Source: Methanobacterium sp. PtaB.Bin024 (GTDB taxonomy: Archaea > Methanobacteriota > Methanobacteria > Methanobacteriales > Methanobacteriaceae). From it: DNA of 22,699 nt. Below are positions 7,151 through 13,992 of the stretch, piece by piece. The notes beneath the pieces are model-generated. The model was not told the DNA's origin and searched no databases. It worked only from the letters and a program-made list of their open reading frames with translations. Every line of letters starts with the position of its first letter. Within the stretch, counting starts at the first letter, position 1. The position numbers and the translations under genes are program-made. The stretch is taken from positions 1-22,699 of the forward strand of contig MVPY01000089.1 in the NCBI GenBank assembly GCA_002067065.1. Direction: 5' to 3'.

Positions 7151-7546
7151 ATGTTAAATTCAAGGATACTTCTGGTTGAAGATGATGCAATCATCGCCAT
7201 GGGCCTGGAAAGTAAGTTGGAATCATGGGGTTGCAAAGTTTGTAAAATGGTTGCCTCTGGAGAAGAAGCAGTAAATGAATCCTTCCGGTTAAAGCCTGAT
7301 CTCATCCTCATGGATATAGGGGTGAGAGGAGAAATTGACGGAGTAGAAGCTGTACGGAGGATTAGTAGTTTAAATATTCCTGTAATCTATCTCACCGGAC
7401 GAAATGGCAAAGAAATAGTTAAAAAGGCTCATGAAACTCTTCCTTATGCATTGCTGAAGAAGCCAATTAATCATGAGGTTTTAAAACATAAAATCAGATC
7501 AGCACTGGAGAAACAGGAAAAAAGGGAGAAAAAAATTAGGGAGTAG
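7151..7546 (+). CDS. Receiver-only response regulator
   Basis: 131 aa, a single CheY-like domain with no output domain. The acidic pair is D11-D12 (LLVEDDAII), the phosphoacceptor is D55 (LILMDIGVRG), the switch residue is T82 (VIYLTGR), and the conserved Lys sits in LLKKP (103-105). The C-terminus is a charged helix (LEKQEKREKKIRE). All canonical residues are present, so it should be phosphorylated by a histidine kinase, but none is in the window. Stand-alone receivers are common in methanogens. The stop codon overlaps the start of the ARPP-1 gene by 1 nt (TAGTG), indicating coupled expression. The SD is gagga, about 6 nt before ATG. Confidence 0.88.
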   Translation: MLNSRILLVEDDAIIAMGLESKLESWGCKVCKMVASGEEAVNESFRLKPDLILMDIGVRGEIDGVEAVRRISSLNIPVIYLTGRNGKEIVKKAHETLPYALLKKPINHEVLKHKIRSALEKQEKREKKIRE

Positions 7547-8547
7547 TGGTTTATGTGGATGAATTAATAGCAAATTATATTTACCATATGGAATTGGGGG
7601 ACATGCAGGAATATAAGGACATGTCAGTTTTCCCTCTATACAAAAAAGGAGATAATTCTCAGTATATCACCATGAAAGAAGCAATTGACACAGATCTTTT
7701 AACTGTTACTGAAATCGATGCATCTGGTTCAGTACCAGAGTTGAAGGTGGTTAACATGGCCAATGTGCCAGTTTTACTCTTAGATGGTGAGGAACTGATG
7801 GGTGCCAAGCAAAACCGGGTGTTGAACACAACTATCCTTCTTAAAGAGAATTCTGAGACTGTAATTCCAGTGAGTTGCACTGAACAGGGCAGGTGGAGTT
7901 ACAATTCCCTTGAATTTAAAGAATCAGGAAATGTAGCCTCTTACAGGGTGCGCAGAACCAAATCAGCCTCAGTGAATGCATCATTAAAGATGAGTGGAGA
8001 GTTCCGAAGTGATCAGAGTGCTGTTTGGAACAATATAGAGGATATGGTCAAAGATGCAAGTATAACCCCCCAGACCCGGGCCATGGATGATGTTTACCAG
8101 TCTAGAGTGGATGATCTAGAAAATTATCACCAGGCTTTTCCTGTTTTCGAAGACCAGAAGGGTATACTGGTGATGGTTAATGGAGAAGTTATGGGCATGG
8201 ATATCGTATCCAGCAGCATCGCCTACTTTATACTACACCGGAAACTCTTGAAAAGCTATGCCATGGAAGCAATCCTCACAGAAAAAAGTGATGACAGTAA
8301 TGATGAGGAAGCCATATTTAATGGAAGAGATAAGGCCAAATTATTTTTGGATAATGTAAATTTATCCATGGATGAGAAGCACAAATCTGTGGGTTATGGC
8401 TGTGACCATCGATTGGAAGGGCCTGGTCTAGTTGGTTCATCATTAACCTATAATGATCAAGTGATACACGTCGCTTTCTTCAGCACATCAGATCCAAAAA
8501 AAGAGGATATGTCCAGTTATAAAAAACGCAGGAGTTTCAGGATGTAG
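7546..8547 (+). CDS. ARPP-1 domain protein (DUF6569-like)
   Basis: 333 aa from GTG 7546; GTG 7555 (MDELIANYIYHMELG) is an alternative start with better SD spacing. The N-terminal region matches the ARPP-1 family: YKDMSVFPLYKKG, then VPVLLLDGEELMGAKQNRVL, TILLKENSETVIPVSCTEQG and RWSY, followed by a Gln/Arg-rich middle and FPVFEDQKGILVMVNGEVMG. ARPP-1 was named for its association with ADP-ribosylglycohydrolase and rhodanese/phosphatase genes in predicted conflict or signalling loci; no biochemical activity is established that I can name. It overlaps the receiver gene by 1 nt, so the two products probably act together. An ADP-ribosylglycohydrolase lies about 2.7 kb downstream on the opposite strand. 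Confidence 0.75.
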   Translation: MVYVDELIANYIYHMELGDMQEYKDMSVFPLYKKGDNSQYITMKEAIDTDLLTVTEIDASGSVPELKVVNMANVPVLLLDGEELMGAKQNRVLNTTILLKENSETVIPVSCTEQGRWSYNSLEFKESGNVASYRVRRTKSASVNASLKMSGEFRSDQSAVWNNIEDMVKDASITPQTRAMDDVYQSRVDDLENYHQAFPVFEDQKGILVMVNGEVMGMDIVSSSIAYFILHRKLLKSYAMEAILTEKSDDSNDEEAIFNGRDKAKLFLDNVNLSMDEKHKSVGYGCDHRLEGPGLVGSSLTYNDQVIHVAFFSTSDPKKEDMSSYKKRRSFRM

Positions 8548-8550
8548 ATA

Positions 8551-8587
8551 TCTTATCTTTTATTTATCTTTTATTTCCTATTTTTTT
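8551..8587. terminator. T-rich spacer between convergent genes
   Basis: The spacer between the ARPP-1 gene and the facing minus-strand gene is pyrimidine-rich, with tcttttattt occurring twice and a final run of seven T. It probably terminates the plus-strand transcript. Confidence 0.4.
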
Positions 8588-8873
8588 AGAAGAAAGAACC
8601 CATAGCCTGTTTAACATCATCTACCAATTCCTGAAGATTTTCACCGCCATCTTTAAACTTGTAAAGTGCAAATGAGGCTGGAAACTTTAACTCAATGTCT
8701 AGAATGGGTGGTTTATCATCTTTTTCTTGTATTTCTATCTTTTCTATATGTTCCACATGAAATCTTCTTGAATTTCCACTTCCAGCAAGATATGAAAAGA
8801 TCTCAAGAACCCGACCATCAAATGATATGATCTGTGGAAATCCCCTTTCGTCTGTACCTTTCACTTCTATCAT
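8586..8873 (-). CDS. Small PH-like fold protein, unknown function
   Basis: 95 aa from ATG 8873 (MIEVKGTDERGFPQ). This start has GGGGGA about 8 nt upstream; the longer frame (from 8903) begins inside the SD region. The predicted structure is a run of beta strands (PQIISFDGRVLEIFS, RRFHVEHIEKIEIQE, LDIELKFPASFALYKF) ending in one helix (NLQELVDDVKQAMGSFF). That is the layout of bacterial PH-like domains with the R-x-x-x-x-E-x-I-x-x-I motif. This is a fold guess, not a functional call. It is convergent with the ARPP-1 gene. Confidence 0.6.
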   Translation of the reverse strand: MIEVKGTDERGFPQIISFDGRVLEIFSYLAGSGNSRRFHVEHIEKIEIQEKDDKPPILDIELKFPASFALYKFKDGGENLQELVDDVKQAMGSFF

Positions 8874-9081
8874 ATTTATTGTTCCCCCAACATTCATTAT
8901 CATCTTCTAATTATGATGATATATCCATAAGTTTTTTGTTATTACTCTATCCCTGAAAATCACTCAAAATAATCCCTTATACCGAGAATATCCTTCTATT
9001 CACTGAAATTTAAAATAGTAATCCTTATATTGTTATCTTTAAATGAAAATCATTTTAACTATGGACCTTTAAAAAATATGG

Positions 9082-9090
9082 ATATAAATT
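9082..9090 (+). promoter_or_regulatory. TATA box for the 9148 gene
   Basis: atataaatt is preceded by purine-rich sequence. The predicted transcription start near 9113 gives a short leader ending in the SD-like aaggcggt. Confidence 0.45.
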
Positions 9091-9147
9091 TCTACATTGA
9101 TCTCCTCATAAAAATAAAGGATACAAACACATCTCAAGGCGGTAAAA

Positions 9148-9951
9148 ATTAGATACAAATGGACATTAACATTTTCAATACTATTTATTCTGGCACTGGT
9201 CAGTGTAACTACTGCAGAGAATTTAACTGCTGCTCCTTCTAATATCACAGATGAGATAATCCCTAATCCTTACACTGATACAGTAACTTCCTGGTACCCC
9301 TTACCCTCCCTGGAAACAGGTTCTATAATGGGTTACTACATAAACCCCAGTGTCACTCCCATATCCGAAATCAATTTCTCAGAACTAAAAAGAGCAGGGA
9401 TTACAGATATATATGTTTTGGTGAAAAATGATAATTATTTATCAATATTACCTGAAGCCAAAACAAAAGCTGATTCTGTAGGGATAAGGACCCATGCCTG
9501 GGTATTCCCCGGTTTCAAATACGCCTCACAGGTTCGGGATATGAAAATTGGGGTTCATTTAGATGTGGAAACATATAACATGTCAGAATATGTTTCAGAA
9601 ATTAAGGCCATGAGACAGGCTACCCAGGGTGTAACATTTTCTATTTCAGTTAAACCTGATGTATGGGATGGAAATCAATATTACAATATGATAGCTCCAT
9701 ATTGTGACTACATAGTTCCCATGTTATATTTAGGGGAGTATCCACATGAAATAAGTAGTTTATCTGATTGGGTTATGATGTATAATCTCATTTTCCCTGG
9801 AAAAATCGTGGTAGGACTGCAAACCTACCACTCAGAGAATGATACAACTCCATTGAATGAAAGTACCTTATTGGCAGAAATCAGAGCTGTGCAACTCCAT
9901 ACACGTGGAGTGATCCTGTTCAGATATGGGTTATCCAATTATGATGGTTAG
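9148..9951 (+). CDS. Exported TIM-barrel (glycosidase-like) protein with ATT at the start position
   Basis: The open frame runs from 9118 to the TAG at 9949-9951 and has no ATG, GTG or TTG before ATG 9328. Yet codons from 9148 encode a clean signal peptide (RYKWTLTFSILFILALVSVT), and an SD-like aaggcggt ends 4 nt before ATT 9148. I therefore place the start there (267 aa) rather than at 9328, which would remove the export signal. The mature part reads GYYINPSVTPISEINF, ITDIYVLV, TRHAWVFPG-like IRTHAWVFPGFKYA, VHLDVETYNM, ISVKPDVWDG, CDYIVPMLYLGEY, VVGLQTYHS and GVILFRYGLSNYDG, the strand pattern of a GH-like TIM barrel. A cell-wall or polysaccharide substrate is inferred. The C-terminus may be prematurely cut: 14 more sense codons follow the TAG in frame. 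Confidence 0.6.
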   Translation: MRYKWTLTFSILFILALVSVTTAENLTAAPSNITDEIIPNPYTDTVTSWYPLPSLETGSIMGYYINPSVTPISEINFSELKRAGITDIYVLVKNDNYLSILPEAKTKADSVGIRTHAWVFPGFKYASQVRDMKIGVHLDVETYNMSEYVSEIKAMRQATQGVTFSISVKPDVWDGNQYYNMIAPYCDYIVPMLYLGEYPHEISSLSDWVMMYNLIFPGKIVVGLQTYHSENDTTPLNESTLLAEIRAVQLHTRGVILFRYGLSNYDG

Positions 9952-10033
9952 TTAAGTGCAGCCATCGGTACCAACGCCAATATCACCAAGAAATAGATAA
10001 TAATCCCCCTGTTGACATCTTCTAAATGGGAAT

Positions 10034-10072
10034 GGCATTGTGATATTATTCATAGGCATGTGATATTATTCA
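10034..10072 (+). repeat. Tandem direct repeat upstream of the pilin-like gene
   Basis: GGCATTGTGATATTATTCA (10034-10052) recurs as GGCATGTGATATTATTCA (10055-10072), differing by one deleted base. The shared 14-mer tgtgatattattca is offset by exactly 20 nt, about two helical turns, placing both copies on the same DNA face. This suits an activator site upstream of the TATA box. Confidence 0.6.
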
Positions 10073-10105
10073 CAATAAATATGATTAATTTTATTAAGTA
10101 GTGAA

Positions 10106-10133
10106 TGCATATATTGCTTCAACAATATTGTTG
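10106..10133 (+). promoter_or_regulatory. TATA box plus perfect 14-bp palindrome
   Basis: A TATA-like gcatatatt (10107-10115) is followed at 10120-10133 by CAACAATATTGTTG, an exact palindrome. It lies between the TATA box and the predicted start of transcription, a classical archaeal repressor position. A related acaataatat follows at 10141-10150. Confidence 0.55.
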
Positions 10134-10170
10134 GTTTACCACAATAATATATTGGATATGAAAGGGGTTG

Positions 10171-10752
10171 ATGTCGCTGACATTTATGGATGAAAAGAGA
10201 GGTCAAGGTGGAGCAGAATATGTTCTTCTTTTTGGTGCAGTTATTTTCATTGCAATTGTTGCCCTGATTATATACAAAGCCTACTTCATCCCAATCAATG
10301 GTACTGATGTTTCACTGGAAATAACAAATCCAGGTTCCAGCAGTCTTAATGTAATGTATGAGGTTCGAAGCACTTATTATCCAGACAGAATTGCTGGATC
10401 TTCCGGTAAAACCAAATATTTGGTGCCGGATGGTAAAGAACAGACCAGTTATACTACTTTAAAGGCGGGTCAAACAATTAATGTATCAGTACCAGGAGGA
10501 TTGCAACAGGGTGATGTTATTTATGTTGAGGTGGGAGTTAAACAGTCAGGAAAGTCTGTGCTGGTAACATTAACTCAGGGAGATAAAGCAAACAGTTGGA
10601 CTGTTTCCGGTCCTTATAGTCCTTACGGCGGTAAAAATGCTGCTTCTTACACCAAATCAGGAAGTGTCATTAAAACCATAACCATTACCGAAACAAACAC
10701 TGGTCTAAAAACATCAAGTGACATTGCCACGGTAAGAGAACAACTTGGATAA
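10171..10752 (+). CDS. Class III signal peptide (pilin-like) protein
   Basis: 193 aa from ATG 10171; TTG 10168 and ATG 10186 (MDEKRG) are alternatives, and SD spacing does not settle the choice. The N-terminus has an archaeal class III signature: a basic lead (DEKRG), then Q-G-G-A-E directly followed by a hydrophobic helix (YVLLFGAVIFIAIVALIIY). Cleavage is expected between G and Q by an EppA-type peptidase, leaving Gln+1 and Glu+5. The rest is beta-rich with a Ser/Thr/Gly bias (VSLEITNPGSSSLNVMYEV, GQTINVSVPGG, VIYVEVGVKQ, ending SDIATVREQLG). It is longer than the usual 60-100-residue methanogen pilins, so it may be a minor pilin, tip protein or pseudopilin (inferred). The upstream region carries repeats and a palindrome. 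No assembly ATPase is present here. Confidence 0.8.
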   Translation: MSLTFMDEKRGQGGAEYVLLFGAVIFIAIVALIIYKAYFIPINGTDVSLEITNPGSSSLNVMYEVRSTYYPDRIAGSSGKTKYLVPDGKEQTSYTTLKAGQTINVSVPGGLQQGDVIYVEVGVKQSGKSVLVTLTQGDKANSWTVSGPYSPYGGKNAASYTKSGSVIKTITITETNTGLKTSSDIATVREQLG

Positions 10753-10846
10753 AAAAAACCAGTTTGAAGTACTCCTAATTAAGTAAAAAGATGAAAATAA
10801 TACCCTAAAGATGGGTGGTTAAAATCATAGTAGTTGGTGATAAAAA

Positions 10847-11104
10847 ATGATGTTGGGTGTTGATTATTTACTCATAATAAACATGGTACTAGCCATAGTC
10901 ATTGCTGCAGCTGCGTTCCTGGTGCATCGCGAACGAGATGACCCATTACTACTTTACGTGGGCATAGCATTCCTGATATTTGGAATATCCAATTTACTGC
11001 AGATCATGGGCTTCTCATACTCTGAGATACTGATAATCTTCCAGTTATGTGGATTTATACTGATAATCTATGGAATATACCTTAAACATAAAAGAATCCA
11101 ATGA
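10847..11104 (+). CDS. Small three-helix membrane protein
   Basis: 85 aa, almost entirely hydrophobic. There are three predicted membrane helices (about 5-25, 33-53, 57-78) separated by short loops (HRERDDP, MGFSYSE), with a basic C-terminus (LKHKRIQ). The SD GGTGAT (ttggtgat) lies 5 nt before ATG. The gene starts 94 nt after the pilin-like gene on the same strand and may be co-transcribed. The layout resembles the membrane segment of archaeal sensor proteins, but no signalling domain follows. The function is unknown. Confidence 0.65.
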   Translation: MMLGVDYLLIINMVLAIVIAAAAFLVHRERDDPLLLYVGIAFLIFGISNLLQIMGFSYSEILIIFQLCGFILIIYGIYLKHKRIQ

Positions 11105-11160
11105 ATTGGAATATATTCTTAAACGGTTAAAACTCAGATAAATTGAATATTAACTCAAAT

Positions 11161-11191
11161 AATAGTAGTAAATTAAAATAGTAGTAAATTA
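11161..11191 (+). repeat. Short tandem repeat, 16-nt period
   Basis: aatagtagtaaatta occurs at 11161-11175 and again at 11177-11191, with one A between. It lies in the AT-rich convergent spacer before the ADP-ribosylglycohydrolase gene. It is probably a local duplication with no evident function. Confidence 0.5.
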
Positions 11192-11226
11192 ATTTTATAA
11201 AAACCAAATGCAAATTAAACCGAATG

Positions 11227-12549
11227 TTAATTAATTTTATCCTGACTCAAAAGCTGGAACAATCTTTCTATGATTGATTCAATTAAATCCAGTTTTTTTA
11301 ACTTACCAATCCACTTTTGAGGTATTTTACTTTTTCCATAGTAAGCCCCAGCTAGCTGTCCATAAATTGCACCAGTTGTGTCTGCATCTTCACCCAGATT
11401 AACTGACAGGAGGCAGCCTTCTTCAAATGTTTCTGACTTATAAAATGCCCATAGTGCTGCTTCTAATGATTTAACAACAAATCCACGGCCCCGTATCTGG
11501 GGTGGTTCTCTATCTTTAAACGAACCGCATGCAACTTCATCAATCGCTTTTTGGAGTGGGTTTTCATCCCAGTAGTCAGGTACTGGTGAGTATCGTGGTG
11601 ATAGAATTTCTTCTTTGGATTTGCCCAGGAGTGCCCCGTGGATTAATCCTCCCATGTAACGGCAGGCATCAACAGCCAAAGGATGGTTATGGGTAGTGCG
11701 TGAAGATAAAGCTGAATTTTCCAGGGCCTTTAATGGGCTGGACATGTAAAAAAGTGGAACAGGGGCCAAACGCATCAAGGAACCATTCCCTGCAGAACGC
11801 TCATCATCTGGTCCAGAGTAAGGTTCACCAGTTTCTTCAAATGCCATTAGGGCCTGACGTGTGGTGTTACCTATGTCAAAGCATCTGCCATTAACTGAGA
11901 GGTGTCCATCATGGTACCATTTGAGGTATCGTTTCATCTGATCAGCGGGGTTAAAATCCCTACATTCTATGAGGCTTTCTGCCAGACAAAGAGCCATTGA
12001 AGTATCATCAGTCCACATGCCAGGAGATAGATTGAATGGTCCACCACCCACCATGTCGTTTACTGGCTCGAAGGTACCAGGATCCGTGAACTCCAGGGGA
12101 ACACCCATGGAATCCCCCACCGCTAGACCAAGTATTGCACCGTGGAATCTGTCTTCAATTTCTCCTCGAATACTTTTCAACCTCAATAGTATATCTAAAA
12201 TAAACCCTTCATCTATCATATCGCCCAGTAAACCTTCACAGAATCTATCTTGTCTTATGATGAGGGTGAATAATTTTTGCAAAACAGCAATATCAGCATT
12301 ATCCAGCAATTCACGGTTATCTAAATACTTATTTGCTTCATCAGCCCATTGAGACCAATCAAAATCCAGTATCATGTTCCTGCGGTATAGATCTCTATGA
12401 AAAGCATCAACAGTATCTGAATAGGTGGCAAAAGGCATTTCTTCTGGTTTACTAATTACCTCATAGAATTCGTTGCTTTGATCTTGGAAGTAAGGTAGAT
12501 ATTCCAGTAAAATATCAATATCTTGGATGGTGGGTATTGTAGGAGTCAT
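11227..12549 (-). CDS. DUF6508 - ADP-ribosylglycohydrolase fusion
   Basis: 440 aa. Residues 1 to about 128 match the DUF6508 style: all-helical, with IQDIDILLEYLPYFQ, DTVDAFHRDLYRRNMILDFD, and FILDILLRLKSIR at its end. Residues about 135-430 are a DraG/ARH ADP-ribosylglycohydrolase: GAILGLAVGDSMGVPLEF (137-154), the metal-binding WTDDTS (179-184), AGNGSLMR (253-260), and the second metal motif GEDADTTGA (386-394). All key acidic ligands are present, so it should hydrolyse ADP-ribose from a protein, nucleic acid or small molecule; the substrate is unknown. DUF6508 probably gives target specificity (inferred). No SD is evident before ATG 12549. It is the last gene of the minus-strand block, 26 nt after the 46-aa Cys-rich gene. 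Confidence 0.88.
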   Translation of the reverse strand: MTPTIPTIQDIDILLEYLPYFQDQSNEFYEVISKPEEMPFATYSDTVDAFHRDLYRRNMILDFDWSQWADEANKYLDNRELLDNADIAVLQKLFTLIIRQDRFCEGLLGDMIDEGFILDILLRLKSIRGEIEDRFHGAILGLAVGDSMGVPLEFTDPGTFEPVNDMVGGGPFNLSPGMWTDDTSMALCLAESLIECRDFNPADQMKRYLKWYHDGHLSVNGRCFDIGNTTRQALMAFEETGEPYSGPDDERSAGNGSLMRLAPVPLFYMSSPLKALENSALSSRTTHNHPLAVDACRYMGGLIHGALLGKSKEEILSPRYSPVPDYWDENPLQKAIDEVACGSFKDREPPQIRGRGFVVKSLEAALWAFYKSETFEEGCLLSVNLGEDADTTGAIYGQLAGAYYGKSKIPQKWIGKLKKLDLIESIIERLFQLLSQDKIN

Positions 12550-12575
12550 ATCAATATTAAGTTAATTAATCTTTT

Positions 12576-12716
12576 TTAAACATCAAATAGTCCACTGCCT
12601 GTGAAACACTCATAACAGTATCCATCAGCACCCATATGTTTTATACAGTAACATTTACCACAAATTATGCATTTATCCAGTCCAGGGTCTCCACAGAAGT
12701 CACATTTTTCACACAT
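12576..12716 (-). CDS. 46-aa Cys-rich zinc-binding protein
   Basis: A short minus-strand gene encoding MCEKCDFCGDPGLDKCIICG, then KCYCIKHMGADGYCYECF and ending SGLFDV. Ten cysteines and one histidine are arranged as CxxC pairs (CEKC, CDFC, CIIC, CYC, CYEC). This resembles AN1/B-box-like treble-clef fingers that bind two zinc ions. The SD aaaggatgg precedes ATG. It is 82 nt downstream of the nuclease gene and 26 nt upstream of the ADP-ribosylglycohydrolase gene, all on one strand. The gap upstream contains a TATA-like aattatatcta (minus strand), so these two genes may have their own promoter. The role is unknown. Confidence 0.75.
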   Translation of the reverse strand: MCEKCDFCGDPGLDKCIICGKCYCIKHMGADGYCYECFTGSGLFDV

Positions 12717-12798
12717 CAAATCCATCCTTTATTTTCATTTGCCAACAAAACAATATTAGATATAATTTTAGATATGTAATCTTCTATCTAGCTGAACT

Positions 12799-13992
12799 CT
12801 AAGGAACTGTAAGTTTCTTAGTACTCGCTGAATTCTTACAAAAAGTCTTATAATCACAAGCATCACAAGTCCTCTTATCAGGATTGGTCTTCCATGATGC
12901 CTGGATCACCTGTCCATCCACTTCATTTATGATACTTCCTTCAATATCTGCCACCACATTATCGAATTCTTGGAGTGATCTTTCCAGAGAAACCTCATCC
13001 ATAGGTATCATACGAATAGAACGTAAATGTCTGAAGGATTCAGAGAATAATGGGATCCTATGCTTGGGATTCCATTTTAATATAGATTCCCGGTCTCCGC
13101 CATCTGGCATAATATCGGTACTTTCTTCTTTCACTTCCCTTTTAAGTTCTGCCAAATCTTCCTTAAATAAGGATAATTCATTAAGGTAAAAGAGTATTCC
13201 TATCAGTACTGGGTTGGATTCCGGTTGCAGGGATCTTAACCAGGCATAGGTCTGTACCTGCCAGTAGTGATGATCCCATGATGGTGATCCTATGGAAGGT
13301 CGTTTCATACCCTTGTAATCCACAATAACCTCATATTTATCCGAATCTAAATTGGCAAGTTTTTCCTGGAAAGCAGGATCCCTGTGTAAATATTTAATAA
13401 TCAAATTCCTGTCAGATGCTTCTTCCAGTTTAACTGAGCTTAAAACATCAATTATCCCGGTTACACCATAATAATTGGACCTACTCGTGCCTTTTTGGTA
13501 GTGGGGCATGTCCCTTATGCCTTTTAAGCGTACTTCACTATCATCAACCAAGGGGAATAGGTGTGGTCCCCATGTGTTGAGGGCAGCTTCGGCCCTGATA
13601 CTGGCTACCAGTTTATGGGGGTGGTGAGTGTCTGGGCAGAGGCCCTGATGTTCATCTTCTTCGGTGAAGGGACAGAACAAGTTGGCTGGTGGTTGCAATC
13701 CCCTTGATTCCATTCGTTTATGGATCTCTAGTTCTATTTGTCTGATCTGGGTTTCCCAGTCCCAGGGGAAATCTTTCCACTCATTTTCTTTCCATTTGAG
13801 GTATGCTTCTTCCATTACGCCATGGATGAAGTCCCCGAACCATAATTGGATAGGCATGGATGGGGGTAGTGTTCCTTTGTTCTGGTATCGGTACTGTAAA
13901 GGGCAGGTTAGATAGGCTAACAGGTCACCGGTGAGACTGTACTCAGGTATTATGTAGGGTTTTGATCTGATTGAAAGACTCATTCTACTCAC
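12799..13992 (-). CDS. PD-(D/E)XK nuclease with Cas4/AddB-type 4Cys Fe-S signature
   Basis: 397 aa from GTG 13992; ATG 13983 is a possible alternative start. Motifs in order: C30 in YLTCPLQYRY; H57 in FGDFIHGVMEEAY; D182 in GIIDVLSS; the catalytic D225-Y-K227 in VIVDYKG; and Q247/Y249 in WQVQTYAW. A C-terminal triad C376, C379, C385 (TCDACDYKTFC) together with C30 forms the split four-cysteine pattern that holds a 4Fe-4S cluster in Cas4 and in the AddB nuclease domain. The active site looks intact. The gene starts on the base after the helicase stop codon (TAA|GTG), so both are translationally coupled. The role inferred from context is the nuclease of a split AddAB/RecB-like helicase-nuclease. 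No cas genes adjoin, so Cas4 proper is unlikely. Confidence 0.87.
   Translation of the reverse strand: MSRMSLSIRSKPYIIPEYSLTGDLLAYLTCPLQYRYQNKGTLPPSMPIQLWFGDFIHGVMEEAYLKWKENEWKDFPWDWETQIRQIELEIHKRMESRGLQPPANLFCPFTEEDEHQGLCPDTHHPHKLVASIRAEAALNTWGPHLFPLVDDSEVRLKGIRDMPHYQKGTSRSNYYGVTGIIDVLSSVKLEEASDRNLIIKYLHRDPAFQEKLANLDSDKYEVIVDYKGMKRPSIGSPSWDHHYWQVQTYAWLRSLQPESNPVLIGILFYLNELSLFKEDLAELKREVKEESTDIMPDGGDRESILKWNPKHRIPLFSESFRHLRSIRMIPMDEVSLERSLQEFDNVVADIEGSIINEVDGQVIQASWKTNPDKRTCDACDYKTFCKNSASTKKLTVP

Noticed and set aside
9808..9831. Hairpin GTGGTAGG / CCTACCAC with 8-nt loop
   Set aside because: The stem is perfect, but it lies inside a coding region where the codons (VVGLQTYH) explain it, and no U-run follows.
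12799..13992. Cas4 identity for the Fe-S PD-(D/E)XK nuclease
   Set aside because: The cysteine pattern fits, but it is about twice the usual Cas4 length, is coupled to a UvrD-type helicase and has no cas genes or repeats nearby. An AddB/RecB-like role fits better.
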